Part shown: positions 34,552-43,002 of the stretch, piece after piece
Position numbering within the stretch: position 1 is the first letter of the stretch
Layout: the number at the start of each line of letters is the position of its first letter
Assembly (NCBI RefSeq): GCF_900188125.1
Contig: NZ_FZOW01000029.1
Coordinates: 1-55,297 of the forward strand
Direction of reading: 5' to 3'
Source: Rhodococcoides kyotonense
GTDB lineage: Bacteria > Actinomycetota > Actinomycetes > Mycobacteriales > Mycobacteriaceae
DNA: 55,297 nt
Notes under the pieces: model-generated
Told to the model about the DNA's origin: nothing
What the model saw: the letters and a program-made list of their open reading frames with translations, nothing else
Database searches by the model: none
Position numbers and translations under genes: made by a program

Positions 34552-35468
34552 GTATCGAGATACTGACTCCGCGTGACGTGCCTCTCGGCGGGCCGCGCGC
34601 AATGACCGTACGACGGACGCTTCCGCAGAAGCAGCGCACACTGATCGGAGCCTGGTGCTTCGCCGACCACTACGGTCCCGACGACATCTCCAGTTCCGGC
34701 CCCGGCATGGACGTTCCGCCCCACCCACACACGGGCCTGCAGACCGTCAGCTGGCTGTTCTCGGGCGAGATCGAGCACCGAGACAGCATCGGATCGCACG
34801 CCATGGTGCTGCCCGGCGAACTCAACCTCATGACGGCGGGTCGCGGCATCTCTCACTCCGAAGTGTCGACGCCCAACACTCACATCCTGCACGGCATGCA
34901 GCTGTGGGTTGCTCTGCCCGGCCATGCCCGTTTCACGGCCCCTGCATTCGAACACTATGTGCCGCAGGCAATCTCGGTCGACGGCGCAACACTGCGCGTC
35001 TTCCTCGGCAGCCTCGCAGGCGCCACGTCTCCAGTCGAGACGTTCACGCCCCTTCTGGGCGCGGAAATAATTCTCGACGCGGGCAGAACCATCCAGCTCG
35101 ACGTGGATGTCACCCACGAGCACGGCGTCATCCTCGACGAGGGCACGATCGACGTCGACGGGAATCCTGTCGAACGCGCCGAACTGGCCTTCCGCGAACC
35201 AGGCTCCGATTCTCTGACCGTGCGCAACACTGGCCGGACGCCTGCACGCATGCTGCTGCTCGGTGGCCCACCGTTCGGCGAACAGGTCGTCATGTGGTGG
35301 AACTTCATGGGCCGCAACCACGACGACATCGCCGCATACCGCGAGGCCTGGCAGGCGGGGAGCACACAGTTCGGGACCGTCGACGGGTATGTGACCAAGG
35401 ACGGGGTGCACGGATTCCGACTCCCCGCACCGGAGTTGCCGAACGCCAGAATCCAGCCCAGGGGCTGA
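34548..35468 (+). CDS. Pirin-family bicupin protein
   Basis: A 306-residue pirin: the N-terminal cupin has the metal set HPHTGLQTV (His-x-His) and GISHSEVS (His, Glu) as in human pirin and E. coli YhhW; the C-terminal cupin contains HEHGVILDEG and the family end segment GGPPFGEQVVMWWNFMGR. Pirins bind iron, and some have quercetinase activity. It overlaps marR by 4 bp. Its job may be to handle an aromatic or redox-active compound together with the LLM enzyme; that is inference. Confidence 0.9.
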   Translation: MSIEILTPRDVPLGGPRAMTVRRTLPQKQRTLIGAWCFADHYGPDDISSSGPGMDVPPHPHTGLQTVSWLFSGEIEHRDSIGSHAMVLPGELNLMTAGRGISHSEVSTPNTHILHGMQLWVALPGHARFTAPAFEHYVPQAISVDGATLRVFLGSLAGATSPVETFTPLLGAEIILDAGRTIQLDVDVTHEHGVILDEGTIDVDGNPVERAELAFREPGSDSLTVRNTGRTPARMLLLGGPPFGEQVVMWWNFMGRNHDDIAAYREAWQAGSTQFGTVDGYVTKDGVHGFRLPAPELPNARIQPRG

Positions 35469-35478
35469 CTATCGGGCG

Positions 35479-35559
35479 CTTACAACACGGCCACTCTTAC
35501 AACACCGCCACTCGTTTACAACAGCTGTAAGTGTTGTAAACGACTGGCAGTGTTGTAAG
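35479..35559. repeat. Array of five TTACAACAC boxes forming a 28-bp imperfect hairpin
   Basis: Three forward boxes (35480-35488, 35497-35505, 35516-35524) and two reverse ones (35531-35539, 35550-35558) fall within 80 bp. The first two belong to 17-bp direct repeats (CTTACAACACGGCCACT, one mismatch). The sequences 35496-35523 and 35532-35559 pair as a 28-bp stem with two mismatches around an 8-base loop. It lies between the convergent pirin and RNase HI genes, so termination is one role; a multi-site operator is another. Confidence 0.8.
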
Positions 35560-35560
35560 G

Positions 35561-35598
35561 CGGATCAGAACAGCGTCGCCGGATCAGAACAGCGTCGC
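35561..35598. repeat. 19-bp perfect tandem duplication at the RNase HI stop codon
   Basis: CGGATCAGAACAGCGTCGC occurs twice in a row (35561-35579 and 35580-35598). The second copy includes the last codons and stop of the minus-strand RNase HI gene. The duplicated copy lies just beyond the stop, so the protein is unchanged. Confidence 0.9.
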
Positions 35599-36135
35599 GA
35601 CCTCGTCGGCAGGGGCCGCATCCGCAGCAGAAGCCCTGGAAACAGCAGGGGCGGCCGGCGCAGCAGGGGACTTCGCCGCAGCCGGTGCATTCTTGACAGG
35701 GCCTCCAGCAGCCACGGCTCGGGCAGCCTCACCGGCGAGGGCGTCGGCTGCTTCGTTGAAATGGTTGCCGACGTGCCCGCGGACCCACCGGAACCGGACG
35801 GGACCGCTACGTTCGGCGATCGCCCGATCGATACTTTGCACGAGGTCCAAATTGCGAACAGGCGTACCGCCCGCCGTCTTCCACCCCTTGCGCTTCCATC
35901 CGGGCAACCACTCGGACGCGCACTTGATGGCGTACTGCGAGTCGGATTCGATCAACAGCGGCTCGTCACCCGGATGCGCGAGAACCGCCTCGAGCAGAGC
36001 CCGTAACTCGGCGATCTGATTGGTCCCCGAGGGCTCGCCACCGGAGTTGCTGGGACCTGTGTGATTGACCCAGGCCCACCCGATAGCGCCGCCAGGATTA
36101 CGCAGACACGAGCCGTCAGTACTCACGATGATCAC
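35584..36135 (-). CDS. rnhA: Ribonuclease HI with Ala/Pro-rich tail
   Basis: A 183-residue protein. The RNase H domain (about 1-140) has Asp7 (STDGS), Glu43 (NQIAELRAL), Asp65 (ESDSQYA) and the closing HVGNHFNEAADALA with the last catalytic Asp. It removes RNA from RNA-DNA hybrids. A flexible tail of about 40 residues (AAGGPVKNAPAAAKSP and on) follows; no phosphatase domain like that of mycobacterial Rv2228c is present. The GTG at 36135 begins the first beta strand. The 3' end abuts the TTACAACAC box array. Confidence 0.9.
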   Translation of the reverse strand: MIIVSTDGSCLRNPGGAIGWAWVNHTGPSNSGGEPSGTNQIAELRALLEAVLAHPGDEPLLIESDSQYAIKCASEWLPGWKRKGWKTAGGTPVRNLDLVQSIDRAIAERSGPVRFRWVRGHVGNHFNEAADALAGEAARAVAAGGPVKNAPAAAKSPAAPAAPAVSRASAADAAPADEVATLF

Positions 36136-36249
36136 GACACAGGACCCTACTTCGACCCACCGACAAACAACAGACGCCGCGCACGAAAAACGATGTCGCT
36201 CGACTGAATTACTGTGGGACGCATCCGCGCTACGAAAGGATTTCCTGTC

Positions 36250-37284
36250 GTGACTGTGCCAACGTCGTTCACCGCTCTCGTCGCCCGCGAGAAGGACGGA
36301 TCCGAGATCACACTGTCGCCGGAGACCGTCGACCAATCCTTCCTTCCCCACCCCGACGGGCCGGATCGGGTGCACCCCACCGTCACCATCGCGGTCGAGT
36401 ATTCGAGCGTCAATTTCAAGGATGCGCTCGCCGTCACACCGAAGGGCGGCGTGGTCCGCGAGTACCCGATCGTGCCGGGCATCGACATCGCCGGAACGGT
36501 CGTCGAATCCGGCAGCGACGCCATCGCCGTCGGGCAGAAGGTCGTCGCCCACGGTTACGAGATCGGAACCGGGCAACACGGCGGTTACGCCGAGTACGCG
36601 CGCGTCCCCGCCGACTGGGTCGTCCCGCTGACGACGCTGTCGACGCGCGAAGCAGCGGCGATCGGCACGGCCGGATTCACCGCAGCGATGAGCGTAGAAG
36701 CACTTCTCGCCCACGGAATCAGGCCCGACGACGGCCCGATCGTCGTCACCGGAGCAAGCGGTGGCGTCGGGACCGTCAGTGTCGATCTGCTGTCCGCGGC
36801 CGGGTTCGAGGTGCACGCATCCAGCGGCAAAGCCAGCGCAGCAGAGCTGCTGACCAGCCTCGGAGCAGCAAAGATCATCGGTCGTCTCCCCGAGGACCCC
36901 GACGCGAAACCCCGCCCCCTCGGCCGCGCCGAATGGGCGGGTGCTGTGGATTGCGTCGGCGGCAAGACCCTCGCACATGTTCTGTCGACGACGCGTTATG
37001 CCGGTGCCGTCGCAGCGAGCGGGCTGACGGGTGGCGCCGGCCTGTCCACGACGGTCCTGCCGTTCATCCTTCGCGGCGTCGCGCTCCTCGGTATCGACTC
37101 CGTGCAGCGGCCGATCGAGAAGCGTCGGGCAACGTGGCAGCAACTCGAATCGACGCTGACACCGCAGCGCCTCGACCAGCTCACGACCGAGGTCGCGATC
37201 GCCGACGTGCAGTCCGTCCTGAGCGACATCGCCCGGGGCGCGATCACCGGCCGGACAGTCGTCGCCGTCGCCGGCGGGTTCTGA
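36250..37284 (+). CDS. AcuI/YhdH-type quinone oxidoreductase (acrylyl-CoA reductase-like)
   Basis: A 344-residue zinc-free medium-chain dehydrogenase. Visible are SSVNFKDALAVTPKGGVVREYPIVPGIDIAGTV (split by residues common to YhdH/AcuI), the NADPH site VVTGASGGVGTVSVDLL (about 158-174), the DCVGG turn and RGVALLGIDSVQRP near the end. YhdH/AcuI reduce acrylyl-CoA or acrolein-like enones with NADPH. GTG 36250 has AAAGGA 10 nt upstream. It is divergent from rnhA. The natural substrate here is uncertain. Confidence 0.87.
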   Translation: MTVPTSFTALVAREKDGSEITLSPETVDQSFLPHPDGPDRVHPTVTIAVEYSSVNFKDALAVTPKGGVVREYPIVPGIDIAGTVVESGSDAIAVGQKVVAHGYEIGTGQHGGYAEYARVPADWVVPLTTLSTREAAAIGTAGFTAAMSVEALLAHGIRPDDGPIVVTGASGGVGTVSVDLLSAAGFEVHASSGKASAAELLTSLGAAKIIGRLPEDPDAKPRPLGRAEWAGAVDCVGGKTLAHVLSTTRYAGAVAASGLTGGAGLSTTVLPFILRGVALLGIDSVQRPIEKRRATWQQLESTLTPQRLDQLTTEVAIADVQSVLSDIARGAITGRTVVAVAGGF

Positions 37285-37316
37285 CTGTCGGTCCCGGCCG
37301 ATATCCTGGGGATCCC

Positions 37317-38258
37317 ATGTTGTCGTCAGGTCCGCTCTCCGCCGCCGACTCGGCCCGCGCCGAGTTCGTCTCCGACCGTCCGCTCGACATGTTCCTGTCC
37401 GTGTCACCGCTGCGGCGGGGCCGCGGCGACCCAACGTACGAGCGCGACGACGCCGGATCCGTGTGGCGAACATCACGGTTCGCATCGGGTCCTGTCACGT
37501 ACCGACTCACGCAGACATCGAGGCATTCGGTCGACGCGGTGGCGTGGGGTTCCGGCGTAGCCGAGTTCCTCGAGACCCTGCCCGCACTCCTCGGAGCAGA
37601 CGACGACGCGTCGGACTTCGCACCGGAACACCCGACGCTCGGCGAGGCACATCGCCAGTTCCCTCATCTGCGCCTCGGACGAACGGGACGCGTCATGGAG
37701 GCATTGGTTCCGGCGATCCTCGAACAACGAGTGCACGGGGTCTCGGCGTTCGCGTCGTGGCGAAAGCTCGTCACCAAGTTCGGTGAACGCGCTCCCGGGC
37801 CCACTCCGAAACCGATGTTCGTCTCGCCGGCCCCCGATGTCTGGCGTCGAATCCCGTCGTGGGAGTACCACCTCGCGAACGTCGATCCAGCCCGGTCGAA
37901 GACCATCGTGCGATGCGCGCAGGTCGCGAACCGACTGGAGCAGGCGTCGTCGATGAGCCCCGCCGACGCGACCAAGCGACTGCGCGCAGTCCCCGGCGTC
38001 GGCATCTGGACCGCGGCCGAGGTGGCGCAGCGCGCCTTCGGGGACCCCGACGCGTTGTCCGTCGGGGACTATCACCTGTCGGCTGTCGTCGGGTGGTCAC
38101 TGCTGGGCAGACCGATCGACGATGCAGAAATGATCGAATACATGAAACCTCTTGCACCGCACAGGCATCGCGCAGTCCGATTGCTCGCGGCGAGCGGCAA
38201 GGCGATCAAACCCAAATTCGGGCCACGTACACCACTCGTCGACCACACCTGGCACTGA
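37317..38258 (+). CDS. DNA-3-methyladenine glycosylase (AlkA-like, HhH-GPD)
   Basis: A 313-residue HhH-GPD DNA glycosylase. The helix-hairpin-helix LRAVPGVGIWTAAEVAQ (about 222-238) is followed by the catalytic Asp in SVGDYHLSAVVGW. The N-terminal beta domain (FLSVSPLRRGRGDP) fits the actinobacterial AlkA-like group. It excises alkylated bases in base-excision repair. ATG 37317 lies 32 bp after the reductase gene; a TATCCT box is 9 nt upstream. It could be co-transcribed with the reductase gene or start on its own. Confidence 0.85.
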   Translation: MLSSGPLSAADSARAEFVSDRPLDMFLSVSPLRRGRGDPTYERDDAGSVWRTSRFASGPVTYRLTQTSRHSVDAVAWGSGVAEFLETLPALLGADDDASDFAPEHPTLGEAHRQFPHLRLGRTGRVMEALVPAILEQRVHGVSAFASWRKLVTKFGERAPGPTPKPMFVSPAPDVWRRIPSWEYHLANVDPARSKTIVRCAQVANRLEQASSMSPADATKRLRAVPGVGIWTAAEVAQRAFGDPDALSVGDYHLSAVVGWSLLGRPIDDAEMIEYMKPLAPHRHRAVRLLAASGKAIKPKFGPRTPLVDHTWH

Positions 38259-38404
38259 AGAATCGACAGCAGGCACCGAAGAATGCCAGCTGAGACTGCC
38301 GAGAACACCCGGCCGGTCTAACCCGAATTCTCTTGTCGCGCAATCGTTGTGCGCATGCTGATTTTTAAGATCTCACGTCGCTGACCTGCAGTTTTACAAA
38401 AGTT

Positions 38405-38432
38405 TTGACTGCACCGACGGACCTGCTAGCTT
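38405..38432 (+). promoter_or_regulatory. Promoter of the solute-binding protein/molybdoenzyme operon
   Basis: TTGACT (38405-38410) and TAGCTT (38427-38432) with a 16-bp spacer resemble a housekeeping promoter 40 bp before the ATG. TGCAGT (38387-38392) and ACTGCA (38408-38413) form an inverted repeat over the -35, a possible operator. Confidence 0.55.
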
Positions 38433-38471
38433 TCGAGCGATCTCCTCGCAGACTCCTACAGGACGTGACTC

Positions 38472-40079
38472 ATGAATTTCGGGCCAAAGCTCAGGGCCGC
38501 TACCGCTCTCGCTGCATCCGTGTTGGTTCTGGCCGGCTGCGGGGGGAATGCCGAATCCGCGAGCAGCGACGAGAGTTCGACACCGAGATCGGGTGGTTCG
38601 ATCACCGTCGGCATCATCCCTGCATGTGGCCTCGACAAGGCGCAGACGTCGGGATGCAACTTCGCGAACGTCGAGGTCGTCGACAATCTCACCGAACAGC
38701 TCCCGGACACAGGCGAAGTCGTGCCGTGGCTCGCCGAATCGTGGGACATCGCCGACGACGGCAAGTCCTACACGTTCCACTTGAAGGACGGTGTCACGTT
38801 CAGCAACGGTGAAACGCTCGATGCCGCCGCGGTCAAGCTGAACTTCGACAACGTCGTCGAACTCGGTAAGCAGGGACGCGCATTCCAGTCGTCGGCTTAC
38901 CTTCAGGGGTATCGCGAGTCCGTCGTCGTCGATCCGTTGACACTGCGCGTCGACTTCGACATCGCCAAAGCCGGTTTCCTGCAGGCGCTTTCCGAGAAGC
39001 CGCTGGGCATCATCGCACCGGAGACCATCACCACGAAGACCCCGGAAGATCGGTTGGCGTTCGGGGTCATCGGTAGCGGGCCGTTCGTCATCGACGAGGT
39101 GGTGCCTGATCAGAAGATCGTCGTCAGCCGTCGCGACGACTACGAGTGGTCGTCGCCCAAGAACGATCACACGGGTCCTGCCTACCTCGACCAGGTCACG
39201 TTCCAGATCCTGCCCGAGGACCTCGTCAGGACGGGCGCACTGCTCAGCGGCCAGATCCAGGTGTCGACGACCATTCCCAGCAACGACGTCGACTCGATCC
39301 GCGGACAGGGCTTCGACATCGTCTCGCGCTCCTCGGCCGGTGTGGTCTACACCTACTACCCGAACGTGACCGACCCGATCCTGTCCGACGAAGCAGTGCG
39401 AAAAGCGTTGCAGCTGAGCCTCGATCGCCAGGAGATCCACGACACCGTTTTCAACGAGTTCCAGACCGTGCCGTCGAGCATCCTGTCGACGACTCACCCG
39501 AACTACACCGACCTGTCCGACGACCTGAGCCAGAACCAGGACGAGGCACGACGCATCCTCGACGACGCAGGCTGGAGAGAGGGCAGCGACGGCGTCCGCG
39601 AGAAGGACGGCCGAAAGCTCAGCGTCGCAATCCAGTTCAGCGCCAACGGCGACAAGCCGATTCACGAGCTCGCACAGCAACAGCTCCGTGCCGTCGGCAT
39701 CGACTTCCAGCTCCAGCAGATCACCGCGGCCGAGGCACTCGCCAATCGCAACTCGGGTCAGTGGCAGTTGCAGTACGGCAACCTGACTCGGCCCGACGCG
39801 GACGTCCTCGTCTCGGCGTTCGATCCGACCTACAGCAACTATTTCAAGGCGTCGTACGATCCCGAACTCGAAGGTCTGCTCGATACACAGGCCTCGGAGC
39901 TCGACGACACGAAGCGCGGCGAACTGGCCGATCGTATTCAGCAGATCATCGTCGAACGTGGCTACGCGTTCCCGGTCACCGAAGGAAGTCAGACACAGGC
40001 AGCCCCACCGACCGTGCACGGCTTGAGTTTTCAGGCACCGTGGTGGCCGTCGTTCGTGGACGCGTGGATCGAGGAGTGA
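38472..40079 (+). CDS. ABC transporter substrate-binding lipoprotein (SBP family 5)
   Basis: A 535-residue peptide/nickel-type binding protein. The signal peptide ends in a lipobox LAGC (Cys about 23) and an Asn/Ser/Glu tether follows. Family features include VPWLAESWDIADDGKSYTFHL, LKDGVTFSNGETLDAAAVKLNFD and AVRKALQLSLDRQEI. It should bind an oligopeptide-like or metal-chelate ligand outside the membrane. No permease or ATPase gene adjoins. Instead its stop overlaps the start of a BisC-type molybdoenzyme gene (GTGA), which suggests that the ligand, or its oxidised form, is the enzyme's substrate. Confidence 0.87.
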   Translation: MNFGPKLRAATALAASVLVLAGCGGNAESASSDESSTPRSGGSITVGIIPACGLDKAQTSGCNFANVEVVDNLTEQLPDTGEVVPWLAESWDIADDGKSYTFHLKDGVTFSNGETLDAAAVKLNFDNVVELGKQGRAFQSSAYLQGYRESVVVDPLTLRVDFDIAKAGFLQALSEKPLGIIAPETITTKTPEDRLAFGVIGSGPFVIDEVVPDQKIVVSRRDDYEWSSPKNDHTGPAYLDQVTFQILPEDLVRTGALLSGQIQVSTTIPSNDVDSIRGQGFDIVSRSSAGVVYTYYPNVTDPILSDEAVRKALQLSLDRQEIHDTVFNEFQTVPSSILSTTHPNYTDLSDDLSQNQDEARRILDDAGWREGSDGVREKDGRKLSVAIQFSANGDKPIHELAQQQLRAVGIDFQLQQITAAEALANRNSGQWQLQYGNLTRPDADVLVSAFDPTYSNYFKASYDPELEGLLDTQASELDDTKRGELADRIQQIIVERGYAFPVTEGSQTQAAPPTVHGLSFQAPWWPSFVDAWIEE

Positions 40080-42397
40080 CAGGCAGTCGGTCCCGTCGGG
40101 TTCCGACGGCCGGGCACTTCGGAACCTATCTCGCCGAGACCGACGGTACCGTCGTCACTGCCCTGACTCCCCATCCGATCGACGACGACCCGTCGCCGAT
40201 CGGTACGGGAGTGCCGTCGACGCTGCACTCGCGATCACGGCTGACCAGCCCGATGGTCCGACGCGGATACCTCGACGGCGGGCCGGGTACAGGAGTGCGC
40301 GGCGACGACACCTACGTGCCCGTCTCGTGGGACACGGCTGTGGGGTTGGTCGCCGACGAGATCGACCGCGTCCGAGGCCGATACGGCAACTCGGCGATCT
40401 ACGGTGGTTCGTACGGCTGGGGCTCGGCCGGCCGGTTCCATCACCCACAGTCGCAGATTCACAGGTTCCTCAACCTCGCAGGTGGCTACACCGCGTCGGT
40501 CGAGTCCTACTCGTCGGCAGCGATGCAGGTCGTCCTACGTCGGGTTGCCGGCGGCTATCCGGCAGCGCTCGCATCGAATCCGACGTGGCAGGAGATCGCC
40601 GAACACCGTTCGCTGGTACTGGCTTTCGGTGGAATTGCCGCACGGAACGCACAGGTCAACGGCGGCGGAATCGGCGCACACGTCAATGTGTCCGGCCAAC
40701 GCAAGGCCCGTGAGGCCGGCGCAGATTTCGTCGTGATCTCCCCGCAGCGCACCGACAGCGACGATGCCCTGGATGCGCAGTGGGTTCCGATCGTTCCGGG
40801 AACCGACGTCGCGGTCATGCTCGGCATCGCGCACACCATCGTGACGGCCGACAGACACGATCGCGATTTTCTCGAACGCTTCACCGTGGGGTGGGATCGG
40901 TTCGAGCAGTATCTGTTCGGCCGCACCGACGGCATACCGAAGTCGGCGGAGTGGGCGTCGTCGATCTCCGGTATCGATGCCGCGACGATACGCGAGCTGG
41001 CCCACCGGACCTTCGGAAGGCGAACCGTTTTCGCGACGTCGTATTCGTTGCAGCGCGCGGACCACGGTGAACAGGCGCCGTGGATGGCGTTGACTCTCGC
41101 TGCGATCACGGGTGATCTCGGCCTGCCGGGCGGAGGATTCGGGTGCGCGCTGGGTGCACTGCACCAATTGGGCATACCCGTCAACGGTTTTCGTCCCGCC
41201 GCATTCGAGCAGGGCGTTCGGCCGATCGCGGACTTCATACCGGTCGCTCGTATTGCCGACATGCTGTCGACCCCCGGTGCCGAATTCGATTACGACGGTG
41301 CGCGATACCGCTATCCCGACATCAAGATGGTCTACTGGGCCGGTGGAAATCCGTTCCACCACCACCAGGACTTGAACCGCCTCGTCGGCGCGTGGCAGCG
41401 ACCGGATACCGTCGTCGTACACGAGCATTTCGCCAATTCGCTGGCCAGGCATGCCGATATCGTTCTGCCCGCGGCAACGTGGTTGGAGCGCAACGACTTC
41501 GCCGCCGGCGCCGACGGGTACATCTCGGCGATCGTCAAAGCCGCCGAACCGCCCGGCGACGTCAAGACCGATTACGAGATCTTCTCGCTGCTGTCCGAAC
41601 GTCTCGGGTTCGGACGCGAGTTCACCGCGGACCAGACGGCTGACGACTGGGTGACCGAGTTGTACAGGCGCACAAGGGAACGCACTCCGGGCATTCCGAC
41701 CTGGGACGAGCTGCTCGAGGCGGGCGGTGTGGTACCCGCACCGGAAGTCGATCCAGGAGTGCCCCCGTACCGCGCACTTCGGGCGGATCCCGCCGCGCAC
41801 CCACTCGCGACGCCGTCGGGACGGTTCGAGATCTTCTCGGAGACGATCGCGGGCTTCGATTACGACGACTGCCCAGGACATCCCACCTGGTTGCCGCCGC
41901 GGGAATGGTCGGTGGCGGAGGCTTTTCCGTTGCACCTCGTGTCCGGTCAGCCGGAGCGACGCCTGCACTCGCAGTTCGACAACGGCGACCACTCCCGGGC
42001 AGGAAAGATCGAAGGTCGAGAGCCGATTCTGATCAACCGAGTCGATGCTGCGGCGCGCTCGATCGCGGACGGCGACGTGGTCCGTGTGTTCAACGACCGC
42101 GGCCAATGCCTCGCGGGCGCCGTCGTCGGCGACGACATCATGTCCGGCGTCGTGCGCCTGTCCACGGGTGCGTGGTACGACCCCGTCGAACCCGGCGGAC
42201 TCGACGCTCACGGCAATCCGAACGTACTGACGCCCGATCGGGGCACGTCGCGGCTGGCGCAGGGTCCGTCCGCGCACAGCGCACTCGTGCAGGTCGAGAA
42301 GTTCGTGGGTCCGGTCCCGCCGATCAGGGCTTTCGAACCGCTCGGCTCTTGCGTGGAGAATCTCCAGGTGTATCCTTCAGTTGAAGGTTCAACTTAA
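40076..42397 (+). CDS. Molybdopterin-dependent oxidoreductase (BisC/TorA/DMSO-reductase family)
   Basis: A 773-residue molybdopterin-guanine-dinucleotide enzyme without an N-terminal iron-sulfur motif, like BisC and TorA. Segments: GSYGWGSAGRFHHPQSQ, the probable Mo-ligand region ESYSSAAMQV, MVYWAGGNPFHHHQD, ADIVLPAATWLERND and the C-terminal cap (HLVSGQPERRLHSQFDNG). There is no Tat signal, so it is cytoplasmic, like biotin sulfoxide reductase, which reduces S- or N-oxides. GTG 40076 overlaps the binding-protein stop. The pairing of an exported binding protein with a cytoplasmic reductase is unusual. The end overlaps the palindrome of the next gene. Confidence 0.88.
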   Translation: MTGSRSRRVPTAGHFGTYLAETDGTVVTALTPHPIDDDPSPIGTGVPSTLHSRSRLTSPMVRRGYLDGGPGTGVRGDDTYVPVSWDTAVGLVADEIDRVRGRYGNSAIYGGSYGWGSAGRFHHPQSQIHRFLNLAGGYTASVESYSSAAMQVVLRRVAGGYPAALASNPTWQEIAEHRSLVLAFGGIAARNAQVNGGGIGAHVNVSGQRKAREAGADFVVISPQRTDSDDALDAQWVPIVPGTDVAVMLGIAHTIVTADRHDRDFLERFTVGWDRFEQYLFGRTDGIPKSAEWASSISGIDAATIRELAHRTFGRRTVFATSYSLQRADHGEQAPWMALTLAAITGDLGLPGGGFGCALGALHQLGIPVNGFRPAAFEQGVRPIADFIPVARIADMLSTPGAEFDYDGARYRYPDIKMVYWAGGNPFHHHQDLNRLVGAWQRPDTVVVHEHFANSLARHADIVLPAATWLERNDFAAGADGYISAIVKAAEPPGDVKTDYEIFSLLSERLGFGREFTADQTADDWVTELYRRTRERTPGIPTWDELLEAGGVVPAPEVDPGVPPYRALRADPAAHPLATPSGRFEIFSETIAGFDYDDCPGHPTWLPPREWSVAEAFPLHLVSGQPERRLHSQFDNGDHSRAGKIEGREPILINRVDAAARSIADGDVVRVFNDRGQCLAGAVVGDDIMSGVVRLSTGAWYDPVEPGGLDAHGNPNVLTPDRGTSRLAQGPSAHSALVQVEKFVGPVPPIRAFEPLGSCVENLQVYPSVEGST
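42379..42394. promoter_or_regulatory. Palindrome upstream of the VOC gene
   Basis: AGTTGAAGGTTCAACT is a 16-base sequence with perfect 7-bp arms, 18 bp before the VOC start codon and inside the last codons of the molybdoenzyme gene. TTGAA/TTCAA half-sites are typical of MarR- or HxlR-type regulators; no such gene is adjacent. Confidence 0.6.
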
Positions 42398-42411
42398 TCA
42401 GTGAGGTGCCC

Positions 42412-42930
42412 ATGCCCATCCAACGTCTCAATCACGCAGTTCTGTATGTCAGGAATGTCGAGAAGTCCGTCGCGTTCTACTCCGATGTCCTCGGATTCAG
42501 AACGAAGATGCGGATGGGCGCGGGTGCCGCGTTCCTGCAGGCGAGCGCCAGCGCCAACGATCACGACCTCGGACTGTTCCAACTCGGCGACGCGGCCGGA
42601 CCCAGCGGCGCCGGCCGCTCGACCGTCGGCCTCTACCACCTCGCATGGGAAGTGCAGACGCTCGCGGACCTCGCCGACATTGCGCAGAAGCTCTCTGCCG
42701 CAGACGCTCTCGTCGGCGCATCGGACCACGGGTCGACCAAGAGCCTCTACGGCAAGGACCCCGACGGCATCGAATTCGAGATCGTCTGGCTCGTGCCGCT
42801 GAATCTGCTCGACGAGAAGGCCATCGAAGCGAGCAAGTCCATCCGGCCGCTCGATCTGCAGAAGGAGATCGACCGCTACGGCATCGACACTCCCAGCGGC
42901 GTCGGTGTCTCGAGTCCCGTGAACATCTGA
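42412..42930 (+). CDS. VOC-family protein (glyoxalase/extradiol dioxygenase fold)
   Basis: A 172-residue vicinal-oxygen-chelate protein: the first module begins MPIQRLNHAVLYVRNVEKSVAFYSDVLGF (broken by a turn) with metal-ligand His8, and the second has LYHLAWEV and PDGIEFEIVW, giving His and Glu ligands. It could be a glyoxalase-like lyase, a dioxygenase or a resistance protein. ATG 42412 is preceded by GAGG at 6 nt. A palindromic operator candidate lies just upstream. It is followed at 72 bp by an aldo/keto reductase gene, so a common role in aldehyde or quinone detoxification is possible. Confidence 0.85.
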   Translation: MPIQRLNHAVLYVRNVEKSVAFYSDVLGFRTKMRMGAGAAFLQASASANDHDLGLFQLGDAAGPSGAGRSTVGLYHLAWEVQTLADLADIAQKLSAADALVGASDHGSTKSLYGKDPDGIEFEIVWLVPLNLLDEKAIEASKSIRPLDLQKEIDRYGIDTPSGVGVSSPVNI

Positions 42931-43002
42931 AGTCAGGGGAACAACATGTCCCGACGGGGACGTTGACCTGACGAGATAATTCGCTGCGATAAGGAGTCCA
43001 CA

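Noticed and set aside
35479..35559. TTACAACAC array as an origin or integration site
   Set aside because: No replication, partition or recombinase gene is near and no AT-rich region adjoins, so only the repeat structure is claimed.
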